The position numbers and the translations under genes are program-made. Positions 25,213-34,252 of a DNA stretch of 52,917 bases are shown piece by piece. The stretch covers positions 1-52,917 of the forward strand of contig JAFNSO010000104.1 in NCBI GenBank assembly GCA_017384945.1, written 5' to 3'. This DNA is from Ruminococcus sp. Its GTDB lineage: Bacteria > Bacillota > Clostridia > Oscillospirales > Acutalibacteraceae. Below the pieces are notes generated by a model. The model did no database searches. It saw only the letters and a list, made by a program, of their open reading frames with translations, and was not told the DNA's origin. Every line of letters begins with the position of its first letter. Position 1 is the stretch's first letter.

Positions 25213-26400
25213 CTATTTCTTTTCGTCGTTTTGAAGCGGCTCAAGTCTTTGAAAAACCATCGCGTTTAAAAACTCCGAGAAAACACTTCTCCATAATACC
25301 GCGCTGTGCTCGCCCTTTTCGTTGAAGTGAAGAGCCAGCTTTTCCTTTGGATAGCCGAGCTTTTTTAAGCGGTTGTACATATTTGTCACGTAAGGGTCGG
25401 TGTCCGCCCTTGCGGCGCCTGTGTAAAAATACAGGAAGGGGGAATTTTCGTCAAAGCTCTTTTTCTTTAGGTATTTTTCCCATGTCGCGTCGTCAAATTC
25501 CCAGAAGGAGGGCGAAAACGCGCCGAGTGTGCCGAAAATCTCGGGGTGCTCGGTTGTGATGTAGAAGGCCGATAGTCCGCTGAGAGACGCTCCCGCAAGC
25601 GAGGTGTTCTCGGCGTTTGTCTCTACGTTGTAGTTTTTTTGAATATACGGCACGAGTACCTTTGCAGCAAAGTCCGAGAACTCAGTTCCGTTCATACCGA
25701 AGTATTCCGCCTTGCCGAAGCGCTTTTCGTCCGCGGAAACGCCGATTTTCGGAACAAGCTCGTAATCGCGTGGGAAGGAGTTGTCGACACCAACCATAAT
25801 AGCCTTTTTGCCTGTCGCCTGAGTCATGGCCTTGACTTGCTCGGGAACTACGGGGCATCCGCCGACGGTGTCCTTTTCCTCCTTGGCGGTTGTCATAAAC
25901 TGAGCGTCAAGCACATAGACGGTGGCGTATTTTTCGCTTGATTTCGCGTCGTAATCGTCGGGCTTCCAGATGTATATGTCCTTTTCGTATCCCTTGTATT
26001 TGAGGGTTTTCTTGTCAAATTTCGCGAAATAGTTCGTTTCCTTTTCGCCGTAGGTGTATGGCAGAAAGTTGTCCTCTGTTTTTTGCCATCCGCTGACGCA
26101 TTTATTGAAGGCGAATTCTCCCGTTTTTTCCTTGCCGCAGGTTATGTACGCCATATTGTAAAGCGAGGTGTCTCCCTCGCAGGAAAAGGTGGTTGAGTTT
26201 TTGTCCTTTTCTACAGGCTTCATTTTGACTTCCTTTTTCTTCCCGCTTTTGCTGTTGAAAAAGGTTGCCGAGGCGGTTTTGCTCTTTGTGTAGTCCCTGA
26301 AATAAACTGTGTGAGTTTTGCTGTCCTCAGCTGTACCGCAAGCGCAAAACAGTGAAGCTATAATTGCCGCCGAAAGTATAAAAGCCGTTAGTCTTTTCAT
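25213..26400 (-). CDS. Esterase-D family lipoprotein (alpha/beta hydrolase)
   Basis: The 395-residue protein has a lipoprotein signal with acceptor Cys21 in SLFCACG. The catalytic region is the esterase D (PF00756) fold, with IYIWKPDDYD, TVYVLDAQFM and a nucleophile elbow LAGASLSGLSAFY (nucleophile probably Ser272). The likely catalytic His is in KGEHSAVLWRSVF near the C-terminus. Relatives include feruloyl, trehalose-mycolyl and enterochelin esterases, so it may cleave acyl or feruloyl esters outside the cell. It converges with the LRR protein gene and is divergent from the sensory operon. Confidence 0.85.
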   Translation of the reverse strand: MKRLTAFILSAAIIASLFCACGTAEDSKTHTVYFRDYTKSKTASATFFNSKSGKKKEVKMKPVEKDKNSTTFSCEGDTSLYNMAYITCGKEKTGEFAFNKCVSGWQKTEDNFLPYTYGEKETNYFAKFDKKTLKYKGYEKDIYIWKPDDYDAKSSEKYATVYVLDAQFMTTAKEEKDTVGGCPVVPEQVKAMTQATGKKAIMVGVDNSFPRDYELVPKIGVSADEKRFGKAEYFGMNGTEFSDFAAKVLVPYIQKNYNVETNAENTSLAGASLSGLSAFYITTEHPEIFGTLGAFSPSFWEFDDATWEKYLKKKSFDENSPFLYFYTGAARADTDPYVTNMYNRLKKLGYPKEKLALHFNEKGEHSAVLWRSVFSEFLNAMVFQRLEPLQNDEKK

Positions 26401-26494
26401 ATTGTTTGCTCCTTCTTTATAATTTCATTTTTATTATACAGCGTTTATCTGTAGTTTATATGAAGAAAAACACATTATTGTACTTTTGTTTTGA

Positions 26495-26523
26495 TTGACA
26501 TTATATAAAATATCTGCTACCAT
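26495..26523 (+). promoter_or_regulatory. Promoter of the sensory operon
   Basis: Consensus -35 TTGACA (26495-26500), 17-base spacer, weak -10 TACCAT (26518-26523). A strong -35 with a poor -10 can indicate activator dependence. Confidence 0.5.
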
Positions 26524-26556
26524 TTTTATTGAATAAAACGGCAAAGGAGGGCTGAT

Positions 26557-28227
26557 ATGAACGAGTTAAAGCCGACCTTCAGGCATTTGGCGCTTTACTA
26601 TCTTCTTTTTGCGATCAGTATAATCCCGTGCGGAAACTTTATCCCCGACGTTTTTCCGACGCGTAATGTTTCAACAATTTATCTTCTTACGCTCTGTGTA
26701 TGCCTGATAATGTACTATTCCCACCGATTAACGCGGGCGGGAGGGCTTTCGGTTCTGATGAAATCGGTCTCGTGGCTTTTGCTGCTTTTGATTTTGCTTC
26801 GGGGAATAAAATACAGCGTCTTTGCGTCGGTTGATGTTTTAGCGCGGCACACGTGGTATTTTTACTATGTTCCGATGCTTCTGTGTCCTCTGTTTTTGTT
26901 TTATATTTCTCTTTTGGCGTCGTCAAAAAAGGGCTTTCACCTTCAAAAGGGCTGGTACCTTGCGGCGGCGGTGACGGTCTTGTTTATCGTTCTTGTGCTT
27001 ACAAACGACCTTCATCAGCTTATTTTCCGCTTTAACGCGGGCTTTGCTGATTGGAATAACGATTATTCATACGGTCTGTTGTTTTATGTGATTCTGGTCT
27101 GGCGGTATATATTGTATATTTCAGCCGTGATTATACTTGTGATAAAATGCCGTATTTCAAGCTCAAAAAAGAGCGCGTGGGTTATTTTGATTCCGTTTTC
27201 AATCGGAGTGATATTGAATCTGCTTATAATTACGGGGAATATGCCCAAGCCCCTCGGCGCCAATATTGTCGAGCTTCCCGAGACGCTTATCATTACGGTG
27301 GCGGCGGTTCTTGAGTGCTGCGTGCAGCTGGGAATGATCCCCACTAACACGGATTACGGAAGAATATTTTCAAAGCTCTCGATATCCGCTCAGATAACCG
27401 ACGGAAACGGAAAGGCTGTTTTTTCCTCGTCCTCGGCAAAGTCTCTGACCTCGGAGCAGTTTTCTTTGCCCGACGGCTCCCGAATTGACGATCACACAGT
27501 TCTTCGCAAGATGAAAATTCCGGGCGGTTACGGCTTCTGGCAGGACGATATGACGGAGCTTGACCGTTTGAACGGAGAGCTTGCCCTCGCGAAGGAGGAG
27601 CTTGCCCGCGAGGGTGAGCTAATCAGGCTCAGGGGTGAGTTGAAGGAAAAGCAGGAGGAAATCGAGCAGCGCACGCTTGTGTATGATACGATCGCTAAGC
27701 GGACGCAAGGGCAGTCGGAGCTGATTTCAAAGCTCGCGAAGGCCGCCCGATTCTCCTCCGATCCGGGAGAAAGGGATGAGTACCGCAAGCGTATTACCCT
27801 GCTCGGCGCGTACATTAAAAGGTATGCCAATCTTACTCTTTTGTCGCGTGAGAAAAACGTCATTGAAATCGGAGAGCTCGCTCTTTCCGTTTCCGAGGTG
27901 CTTCGGTACCTTAATTTCAGCGGGATACCGAGCGAGTTTATATGCGACGGACAGTGTGTGGTTTCCGCGGACTCGGCGCTTGCTGTGTTTGGGGCGTTTG
28001 AAATTCTGCTCGAAGAGAATTACTCGGCGCTGCGCGGAGTGTTTGTCAATCTGACCGTTCAGAAGGAGAGCGTCTTGTTCAAGCTCGCTTTGGAGAACGC
28101 AAAAGAGCCTCCTTCGGACAAAACGGTCGGGGCTCTTGCTTCGGTCAAGGTTCAAAGCGCTGTGGATTTCGAGGATGATGTCGCTTACGTCTGCTTCACC
28201 ATGCCGAAGGGGGGAGAAGAGATATGA
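26557..28227 (+). CDS. 7TM kinase-like sensor with degenerate ATPase domain
   Basis: Of the 556 residues, about the first 265 form seven or eight membrane helices resembling the histidine-kinase N-terminal 7TM domain. Next come a PAS-like stretch (about 275-325), a coiled coil (about 328-375) and a helical region with RTLVYDTIAKRTQGQSELI where a phosphorylated His would be expected. The C-terminal part is laid out like an HATPase domain, but the N-box Asn is not recognisable (AFEILLEENYSALRG) and no DxGxG box is seen. It is probably a pseudokinase or sensory partner. It overlaps the next gene by ATGA, which encodes an intact kinase, so the two may form one receptor complex. Confidence 0.72.
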   Translation: MNELKPTFRHLALYYLLFAISIIPCGNFIPDVFPTRNVSTIYLLTLCVCLIMYYSHRLTRAGGLSVLMKSVSWLLLLLILLRGIKYSVFASVDVLARHTWYFYYVPMLLCPLFLFYISLLASSKKGFHLQKGWYLAAAVTVLFIVLVLTNDLHQLIFRFNAGFADWNNDYSYGLLFYVILVWRYILYISAVIILVIKCRISSSKKSAWVILIPFSIGVILNLLIITGNMPKPLGANIVELPETLIITVAAVLECCVQLGMIPTNTDYGRIFSKLSISAQITDGNGKAVFSSSSAKSLTSEQFSLPDGSRIDDHTVLRKMKIPGGYGFWQDDMTELDRLNGELALAKEELAREGELIRLRGELKEKQEEIEQRTLVYDTIAKRTQGQSELISKLAKAARFSSDPGERDEYRKRITLLGAYIKRYANLTLLSREKNVIEIGELALSVSEVLRYLNFSGIPSEFICDGQCVVSADSALAVFGAFEILLEENYSALRGVFVNLTVQKESVLFKLALENAKEPPSDKTVGALASVKVQSAVDFEDDVAYVCFTMPKGGEEI

Positions 28228-29465
28228 CTCCCTTTTATATGCTTTCGGATTTCGCGAGGTCGCTTTTCTCGCTTTGGGCGCTTCTTCTCTGTCTTACGAT
28301 TATCGGGAGCGCTGTCTTGGCGGCTATAAGAAAAAGGTTATTATTCACCGCTCTGGCGTTGGTTCTGTTCGCGCCGTGTTACCTTATGTGGCAGATAGTT
28401 TTTGATATTTCCCTGTTTTCGCACACGGATAAGTCCTCAAAGCTCAGCGTGCTTTCGGGAGGACTTCCGTGGGTCGGCTGGCTTTTTGCCTTTGCGGCGC
28501 TAACGGCGGCCGCCGCGTTTTTACTCGTCAAAAACATAAGGTACGACAAAACATATATCACAAACCGAACGATAAAGCTCTATCTCGACAGAGTACCCTG
28601 CGGTATCTGCTGTTGGCGTGAAAACGGACGCGTGCTGTTTTCAAATATCTGTATGAATCGTCTGTGCGAGGTTCTTACGGGTGAGCAGCTTTTGAACGGC
28701 AGACAATTCAGCGACGCCGTTGGTGACGGAATAGTTAACGCGGACGGAAGGGTTCGGCGTTTTTTAAGCCGCGAAATTCTCTTGAACAACGAGCGCCTGT
28801 ACGAGATAATCGCCTCGGATATAACCGACGAGTACGCGAAAACCGAGGCTCTGAAAAAGGATAAGGAGGAGCTTTCTCGCCTGAACCGTGAGCTCAGCGA
28901 CTATTATCTCGGAATTGACGAGTCTGTCAGACGGCGTGAGATTTTGCAGGCGAAAATTAAAATCCACGACGAGATGAACCGCCTTATGCTCTCGACGGTC
29001 GCCGCGGATAAAAACGATACCGAGACGCTTGACGAGATTTTCTCACTGTGGGAGCAAAACGCGCTTCTTCTCAGCGTGAGCTCCGACAAAAAGAGAGGAC
29101 AGCATAATATAAGCTCGGTAAAGTCGCTCGCGAAGTCGCTCGGTCTGCGCTTGATTTGGAGCGAGGAGTCCTTGTCCGAGCTGAACGGCAGTCAAAAGGA
29201 ATTGTTCTTCTTCACCGCGAGGGAGGCTGTTGTAAACGCCGTAAAGCACGCGGACGCGGAAGAAATGAGAATAAGCTTTGAAAAAACGCGGGATAAGCTT
29301 ATTTTCCGCTTTTCAAACGACGGTAAAATGCCGCTCGGCGAGGTGAACTTTGAGGGAGGACTCTCAAATATCGCCCGTCTTGTCCAAAAGCAGGGAGCGA
29401 CGCTTCACACCGAGGTCGGGGAGCGTTTTGAGCTTGTTTTAGGCTTTGAGATAAACGGAGAATAG
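28224..29465 (+). CDS. Membrane sensor histidine kinase
   Basis: The 413-residue protein has three or four N-terminal membrane helices (about 10-110), a PAS-like segment (about 125-205) and a coiled coil. The dimerisation/phosphoacceptor helix carries AKIKIHDEMNRLML with His248, similar to the HD motif of NarX/DesK-type kinases. The HATPase domain is intact: AREAVVNAVKHAD (N-box, Asn338), FSNDG and EGGLSNIARLV. It should phosphorylate the LuxR-type regulator encoded 60 bases downstream. Confidence 0.82.
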   Translation: MTPFYMLSDFARSLFSLWALLLCLTIIGSAVLAAIRKRLLFTALALVLFAPCYLMWQIVFDISLFSHTDKSSKLSVLSGGLPWVGWLFAFAALTAAAAFLLVKNIRYDKTYITNRTIKLYLDRVPCGICCWRENGRVLFSNICMNRLCEVLTGEQLLNGRQFSDAVGDGIVNADGRVRRFLSREILLNNERLYEIIASDITDEYAKTEALKKDKEELSRLNRELSDYYLGIDESVRRREILQAKIKIHDEMNRLMLSTVAADKNDTETLDEIFSLWEQNALLLSVSSDKKRGQHNISSVKSLAKSLGLRLIWSEESLSELNGSQKELFFFTAREAVVNAVKHADAEEMRISFEKTRDKLIFRFSNDGKMPLGEVNFEGGLSNIARLVQKQGATLHTEVGERFELVLGFEINGE

Positions 29466-29525
29466 TGTGAAGCCCGCAAGGATAAGGCTGCAAAAAATAT
29501 TATAAAGAAAGGCTACGGTGATTAA

Positions 29526-30158
29526 ATGGCTTATAATGTATTGATTGTGGAAGACCAGGATATGCCGCGCGAGCTTTTTGAAATATATATCAATTCAAGC
29601 GATGAGTTCAATCACCTTTTGTCGGTTCAAAACGCGTCCGCCGCGCTTTCTGTCTGCCGAAATAATAAGGTGGATTTGATTCTTATGGACGTAATGACGG
29701 AGCTCGGACGCAGCGGTCTTTCAGCCGCGGAGGAAATAAAGCGGGAGTTTTCGGATGTAAAAATAATAATAGTGACCTCGATGCCCGAGTATTCGTGGCT
29801 TGAACGCGCGAGGAAAATCGGCGTCGAATCCTTCTGGTACAAGGACGGTCAGAAGGACAGCATACTGAGCGTTATGGAGCGGACAATGGCGGGGGAGAGT
29901 GTCTACCCCGACGATACTCCGCTCATACGCATAGGAAACACAACAAACCACGAGTTCACGACGCGTGAGCTTGATGTGCTCAAGGAGCTCACGACGGGCG
30001 ACACAAACGCCGCCATCGCGAAGCGGCTGAATGTTTCCGTCCCGACGGTCAAGAGCCACATCCAGCACATGATGGAAAAAACAGGCTTCAAAACCCGCAC
30101 CGAGCTTGTGAGCGAGGCGAGAAGCCTCGGAATCGTAATAAAAAACAAATATAATTAA
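29526..30158 (+). CDS. NarL/LuxR-family response regulator
   Basis: The 210-residue protein has a receiver domain with acidic pocket ED10-D12, phosphoacceptor Asp55 (LILMDVM) and conserved Thr84 and Lys106. A LuxR-type HTH follows (about 140-205), with TTRELDVLKELTTGDTNAAIAKRLNVS. It is preceded by AAAGAAAGG. The target is unknown; the surface-protein gene immediately downstream is a plausible one. Confidence 0.92.
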   Translation: MAYNVLIVEDQDMPRELFEIYINSSDEFNHLLSVQNASAALSVCRNNKVDLILMDVMTELGRSGLSAAEEIKREFSDVKIIIVTSMPEYSWLERARKIGVESFWYKDGQKDSILSVMERTMAGESVYPDDTPLIRIGNTTNHEFTTRELDVLKELTTGDTNAAIAKRLNVSVPTVKSHIQHMMEKTGFKTRTELVSEARSLGIVIKNKYN

Positions 30159-30203
30159 AACAAATTTTGTGTTGCCCGCGCACGAGCGATGGCTACGAAA
30201 CCC

Positions 30204-30230
30204 CGCGCACTTTGGTGCGCGAGTTTTTTT
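30204..30230 (+). terminator. Terminator of the sensory operon
   Basis: CGCGCAC-TTTG-GTGCGCG stem followed by AG and seven T. Confidence 0.9.
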
Positions 30231-30404
30231 ATTAAAATCATTCTTTTGGCTGATGCGCAAAAATAATTATGCAATTATAATAATAGTGTGATAATAGGCT
30301 AATTCTACCCAAAAAGCGGGAAATGTGTCTGTTTTATCCAAATTTTCAAATAACAGGCTCAATGCCTGTTCGGAAAGTATTATGATTAAAAAGGAGGCAT
30401 AATT

Positions 30405-33400
30405 ATGTCATCAATCAAAAAAACGGTGAGTATTGTACTCGCGCTTCTTATGCTCGCGAGCGTGTTTTGCGTCGCGCCTGTTTCTGTTTTCGCGGCGGGA
30501 AGCGTTGTGACGGGTACCGTGGGTAACTGCAAATACGAGTACGACACCGACGCTCAGAGCCTTCGTATCTACGGCGGCACAACTGTTGAGTCCGATAAAT
30601 CGGGCGATTTACCGTGGAACAACAGCAGCTCCGACGATTACAAAAGAATCAAAACCGTCACGATAGACGAGGGCGTAAATAATATCGGCAGCAGTGTATT
30701 TAAGGAATTTAAAAGCCTGACTAAGGTTTCGCTGCCCTCGACATTATTGACCCTGGGTACCTTTTCATTCTATTCGTGTTATTCTCTTAAATACATCACT
30801 CTGCCGAGCAAGCTTGTGAAGATCGACGCGCGCGCGTTCGGTAATTGCGGGGATCTCAGGCAAATCAATATTCCGAAAAGCGTCAAAAATATCGAAAGCG
30901 GAGCTTTCGCGGGCTGCAATGCGCTGACAATGGCTTATATCGCCGACGGTATCAACGCCGAAATCGGAGCCGAAGTCTTTCTGGGCTCGGGCTTGAAATC
31001 CGTTTACATCCCCGAGGGCGTCAAAAAAATCGGCGAGCACGCCTTTGGTTATACATATTCTTCATCCAAGTATTACCGCGTTGACGGCTTCAAGATAATC
31101 ACGGTTAAGGGCTCTGTTGCGGACGCTTACGCCGATACGAACGGTTTTTCCGTTGAGCGCGTCACGCTGATTCCGACTGTTGAAATCACCGATATCGACA
31201 CACCGATAGTTGACAAAAACCCCGATATGACCTTAAACTCTCCGCAGAAATCGCTTTTCAGCTCGAGTGTTTTTTGGCTCAACGTTACTACTGACCAGAA
31301 CGTTTCCGCCGAGGACTTTTTCGAGGAAGGAAACAATTACTCCGTCACCTTTGTTCTGACGGCAAAGAGCGGCTACAGATTCGTTCAGGACGGCGTTGAC
31401 CCGTGCTTTAACGCTACGATAAACGGCGAAGCCGTGAAGGCTAAAAACAACTCTTTTGACCCCGGCGAGGTCGCAAGCGTCGCGTACGAGTTTCCGAGAG
31501 TTTCCGCTAAATATATCAATACCGTTGTTTTTCAGGGCGTTGAGACTCCGCAGATAGGAAAACATCCCGATTTTGACTTTGCTACCACCTCGAAAGGCTT
31601 TACCGCGAAGGATAATTCGGTCTTGTGGTACAATGAGACGGATAAAAAGTATCTCAAAAAGACCGACACCTTCATCGCCAACAAGCAGTATTCAGCGCGT
31701 TTTGATCTGACCGCCGACGACGGCTACAGATTTACGGTAAAGGACGGAGCGCCTACCGTAAAAGCAAGCGTTAACAGAATTAACGCCGATGTCCGCGCTT
31801 TCCAAGGGAAAAACCCCGCCCGGAATATCCTCGTCGTATACACCTACCCGATGCTTACGGCGAATAAGGTTGTCTCTCATATTGACCTTATGGATCTGGT
31901 TGAGCCCGCGGTAGGGGAAAGCCCTTCCTTCGATTTGCCCGTATCGCTTTCTTCCGGAGCAACGGTTTACAAAATCGAGTGGAAAGAGAGCTACGACTAC
32001 GTCGAAGCCACAGATACCTTTGACTACGGCAAGACCTACAGCGTCATAGTCTATCTGGAAATCAATTCGGGCTTTGAGTTCGCTTCAAACGACGGCAAAA
32101 CACCTGCCGTTACCGCGACGGTTAACGGAAAAGACGCGGAGGTCTTTAACGCGTCTTTCTCGGGACTGTATAAGCTCGGCGTAAAAATGGAGTACACAAC
32201 ACCTAAGCTTATTGAGAATGTTGAAATCACGGACATTGTCGAGCCCGTCGCGGGCGAAAACCCGAGGTATACGGCGACCGCGTCCGAGAACGCAAAAGTC
32301 GTTGAAGTGATGTGGGAGGGCTCGGACGGACTTATGACGGAATCCGACGTCTTTGAGGAGGACGAGGACTATATTTGCGTTGTCATTGTATGCGGCGTTT
32401 CAGGCTTTGTTGTCGACGCGGATAAAACCTCGGTTTCAATCGGAGGCAGTTCTGTAAATCCAAGCTATTTCGGCGAGAACGCAATGGAGATTAATTGTTT
32501 GTTTACCGCCAAGCCCGCCCCGACCGAGCCGACCGAGGAAACCCAGCCCGACACGGACGAGCCGACTGAGGAAACCCAGCCCGACACGGACGAACCGACT
32601 GAGGAAACCCAGCCCGACACGGATGAGCCGACTGAGGAAACCCAGCCCGACACCATTGAACCCCAAAATATCAACGAGATACATATTGATGACGTTGTCG
32701 AGCCTGTTGACGGCAAGCATCCCGTTTTCACCGTGTCCGCCCATCCTCACGTTAAGGTTACCAAGGTTGAATGGTTCAATAATTATGAAGACATGCCCAT
32801 AGAGGAGTCGGATATCTTTGCTGTTGGCAGTGAATATGAGATTCGCGTTTCCTTAGAGACTGATGAGGGATTTGTATTTGACTCCTCGGTACCGGTTACA
32901 ATCAATGGTGCTCCTGTGAGTATTGAGAGCAGTACAGAAAATACTCTGACCGCGTATACATATTTTTACGCTGTACCCGAGCAGTCCGAAACAGAGGAGA
33001 CTTATGAACCGACAGATCCGCATAGTATGACCCAAACCTTCTATTATCTGCCGAGCGCTGAGCAGGAGGCGAAGAATTGCAGGTACGCGATCAGGGTTGT
33101 TCTTCCCGAACTCGAACACGACGATATGATTCTTGATATGATTCCATCGGGCAAGCAGGTGGACGGAGTTAACGTTTACAAAACGGAGGTTTACTCGCAC
33201 GACGAGGTTTTAAATGTGGAATTCAGAGTGTATGACGGTGAAACACTGTTTAACGCGCTTGCGTTTCCCGGTGAACTTGTTCAGGATCGGATTGTAACCA
33301 GTGAAGGTTCGGCTATTGACCTTGAAAATGCAACCGCCGAGCCCTCGACGATCGCGCCGCGTCCGACCGAGCCCGGGTACACCGAACCTTCCACCAAGGT

Positions 33401-34001
33401 GACCGAGCCCTCGGAGACACAGCCCGTGACAGGCAGACCGACCGAACCCGGTTACACATACCCGCCTACAAAGCCGACCGAACCCGGTTACACATACCCG
33501 CCCACAAAGCCGACAGAACCCGGTTACACGGAAACGCCGACTAATCCGACTGAGTCATCCGATACTCAGCCCGCGACAAAGCCGACGGAGCCCGGTTACA
33601 CCGAGCCGGCTGAAACGCAGAATTCGACAGACAAGCCTACCGAGCCCTCGGTAACGGAGCCTCAGCCGACCGCTCCCGTTGTGACAAAGAAAGCCGATAA
33701 CCCGATCAAGGTTACGGCAAAGACCAAGAGCGTCAAGCTGAAAAAGCTTAAGAAAAAGGCTCAGAAGGTTAAGTCCCTGACAATCAAGAAGGCTCAGGGC
33801 AAGGTGAGCATTAAGATAATCACAGCCAAAAAGTCAATCAAAAAGTACCTCAAGTTCAACTCGAAGGGTACGCTGACAATCAAAAGGTGGAAAAAAGCGA
33901 AAAAGGGAACCTACAAGCTTACGGTTTTAATAACCGCCAAAGGGAACTCGAAATATACTTCCAAATCAATTGTCAAAAACTTGAAAATCAAGCTAAGATA
34001 A
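30405..34001 (+). CDS. Large secreted BspA-type LRR surface protein, paralogue
   Basis: The 1198-residue product starts after AAGGAGG. It has a signal peptide (about 1-31) and a BspA-like LRR block (about 85-245; for example LTKVSLPSTLLTLGTFSFYS). Five copies of the same unnamed beta domain found in the 21482 protein follow, with openings near VEITDIDTPIVDKNP, VVFQGVETPQIGKHP, LMDLVEPAVGESP, VEITDIVEPVAGENP and IHIDDVVEPVDGKHP. They are interrupted by an acidic Thr/Pro/Glu linker. A second Pro/Tyr-rich linker leads to a strongly basic C-terminal module. It lacks LPXTG. A hairpin (AACAGGC 30352/GCCTGTT 30364) sits in its leader. The role, probably adhesion, is inferred. Confidence 0.85.
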   Translation: MSSIKKTVSIVLALLMLASVFCVAPVSVFAAGSVVTGTVGNCKYEYDTDAQSLRIYGGTTVESDKSGDLPWNNSSSDDYKRIKTVTIDEGVNNIGSSVFKEFKSLTKVSLPSTLLTLGTFSFYSCYSLKYITLPSKLVKIDARAFGNCGDLRQINIPKSVKNIESGAFAGCNALTMAYIADGINAEIGAEVFLGSGLKSVYIPEGVKKIGEHAFGYTYSSSKYYRVDGFKIITVKGSVADAYADTNGFSVERVTLIPTVEITDIDTPIVDKNPDMTLNSPQKSLFSSSVFWLNVTTDQNVSAEDFFEEGNNYSVTFVLTAKSGYRFVQDGVDPCFNATINGEAVKAKNNSFDPGEVASVAYEFPRVSAKYINTVVFQGVETPQIGKHPDFDFATTSKGFTAKDNSVLWYNETDKKYLKKTDTFIANKQYSARFDLTADDGYRFTVKDGAPTVKASVNRINADVRAFQGKNPARNILVVYTYPMLTANKVVSHIDLMDLVEPAVGESPSFDLPVSLSSGATVYKIEWKESYDYVEATDTFDYGKTYSVIVYLEINSGFEFASNDGKTPAVTATVNGKDAEVFNASFSGLYKLGVKMEYTTPKLIENVEITDIVEPVAGENPRYTATASENAKVVEVMWEGSDGLMTESDVFEEDEDYICVVIVCGVSGFVVDADKTSVSIGGSSVNPSYFGENAMEINCLFTAKPAPTEPTEETQPDTDEPTEETQPDTDEPTEETQPDTDEPTEETQPDTIEPQNINEIHIDDVVEPVDGKHPVFTVSAHPHVKVTKVEWFNNYEDMPIEESDIFAVGSEYEIRVSLETDEGFVFDSSVPVTINGAPVSIESSTENTLTAYTYFYAVPEQSETEETYEPTDPHSMTQTFYYLPSAEQEAKNCRYAIRVVLPELEHDDMILDMIPSGKQVDGVNVYKTEVYSHDEVLNVEFRVYDGETLFNALAFPGELVQDRIVTSEGSAIDLENATAEPSTIAPRPTEPGYTEPSTKVTEPSETQPVTGRPTEPGYTYPPTKPTEPGYTYPPTKPTEPGYTETPTNPTESSDTQPATKPTEPGYTEPAETQNSTDKPTEPSVTEPQPTAPVVTKKADNPIKVTAKTKSVKLKKLKKKAQKVKSLTIKKAQGKVSIKIITAKKSIKKYLKFNSKGTLTIKRWKKAKKGTYKLTVLITAKGNSKYTSKSIVKNLKIKLR
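32526..32657 (+). repeat. Four 33-bp tandem repeats coding an acidic linker
   Basis: Four units encode EPTEETQPDTD (last residue Ile in unit 4). Near-identity at DNA level suggests recent expansion. Confidence 0.9.
33438..33617 (+). repeat. Five 36-bp tandem repeats coding a Pro/Tyr linker
   Basis: Units 1-2 are almost identical (PTEPGYTYPPTK). Units 3-5 diverge. Confidence 0.85.
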
Positions 34002-34004
34002 CCG

Positions 34005-34032
34005 AAAAGGCTCGGAGAAATCCGAGCCTTTT
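34005..34032 (+). terminator. Terminator of the LRR surface-protein gene
   Basis: AAAAGGCTCGGA-GAAA-TCCGAGCCTTTT, a 12-bp perfect stem starting 4 bases after the stop codon. Confidence 0.9.
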
Positions 34033-34065
34033 CGTGCTTTGTATACCGATTTTTTGCCTAATGTA

Positions 34066-34094
34066 TTGACATTTTTCTTTTATAGTATCATAAT
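34066..34094 (+). promoter_or_regulatory. Promoter of the Pel-type operon
   Basis: Consensus -35 TTGACA (34066-34071), 17-base spacer, -10 CATAAT (34089-34094). It is the only good promoter seen upstream of the 13-gene run, leaving a leader of about 150 bases. Confidence 0.75.
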
Positions 34095-34153
34095 ATAAGA
34101 ATAGTGTCATGAGAAAGTGTGTCGTTTTGTGTCGGCTTACCCCATAAGGCTTA

Positions 34154-34212
34154 TCTGACGGTTTTGATTCCGCTTATCAGACGCGGCTTGGTTTGTTAAA
34201 ATTGACCGAGCC
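34154..34212 (+). promoter_or_regulatory. Structured leader of the Pel-type operon
   Basis: Two hairpins lie in the leader: TCTGACGG (34154-34161) with CCG (34170-34172) and TCAGA (34177-34181), and GGCTTGGT (34185-34192) with ACCGAGCC (34205-34212) followed by TTT. It matches no riboswitch I know; in particular the conserved blocks of c-di-GMP riboswitches are not seen. Regulation by attenuation is possible but inferred. Confidence 0.4.
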
Positions 34213-34252
34213 TTTGGACGGTATTAAATATGAAGGAAAGGGGGAAACTTGA

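Noticed and set aside
34101-34252. c-di-GMP riboswitch ahead of the Pel-type operon
   Set aside because: The conserved blocks of class I and class II c-di-GMP riboswitches are not present. Only unassigned hairpins are seen.
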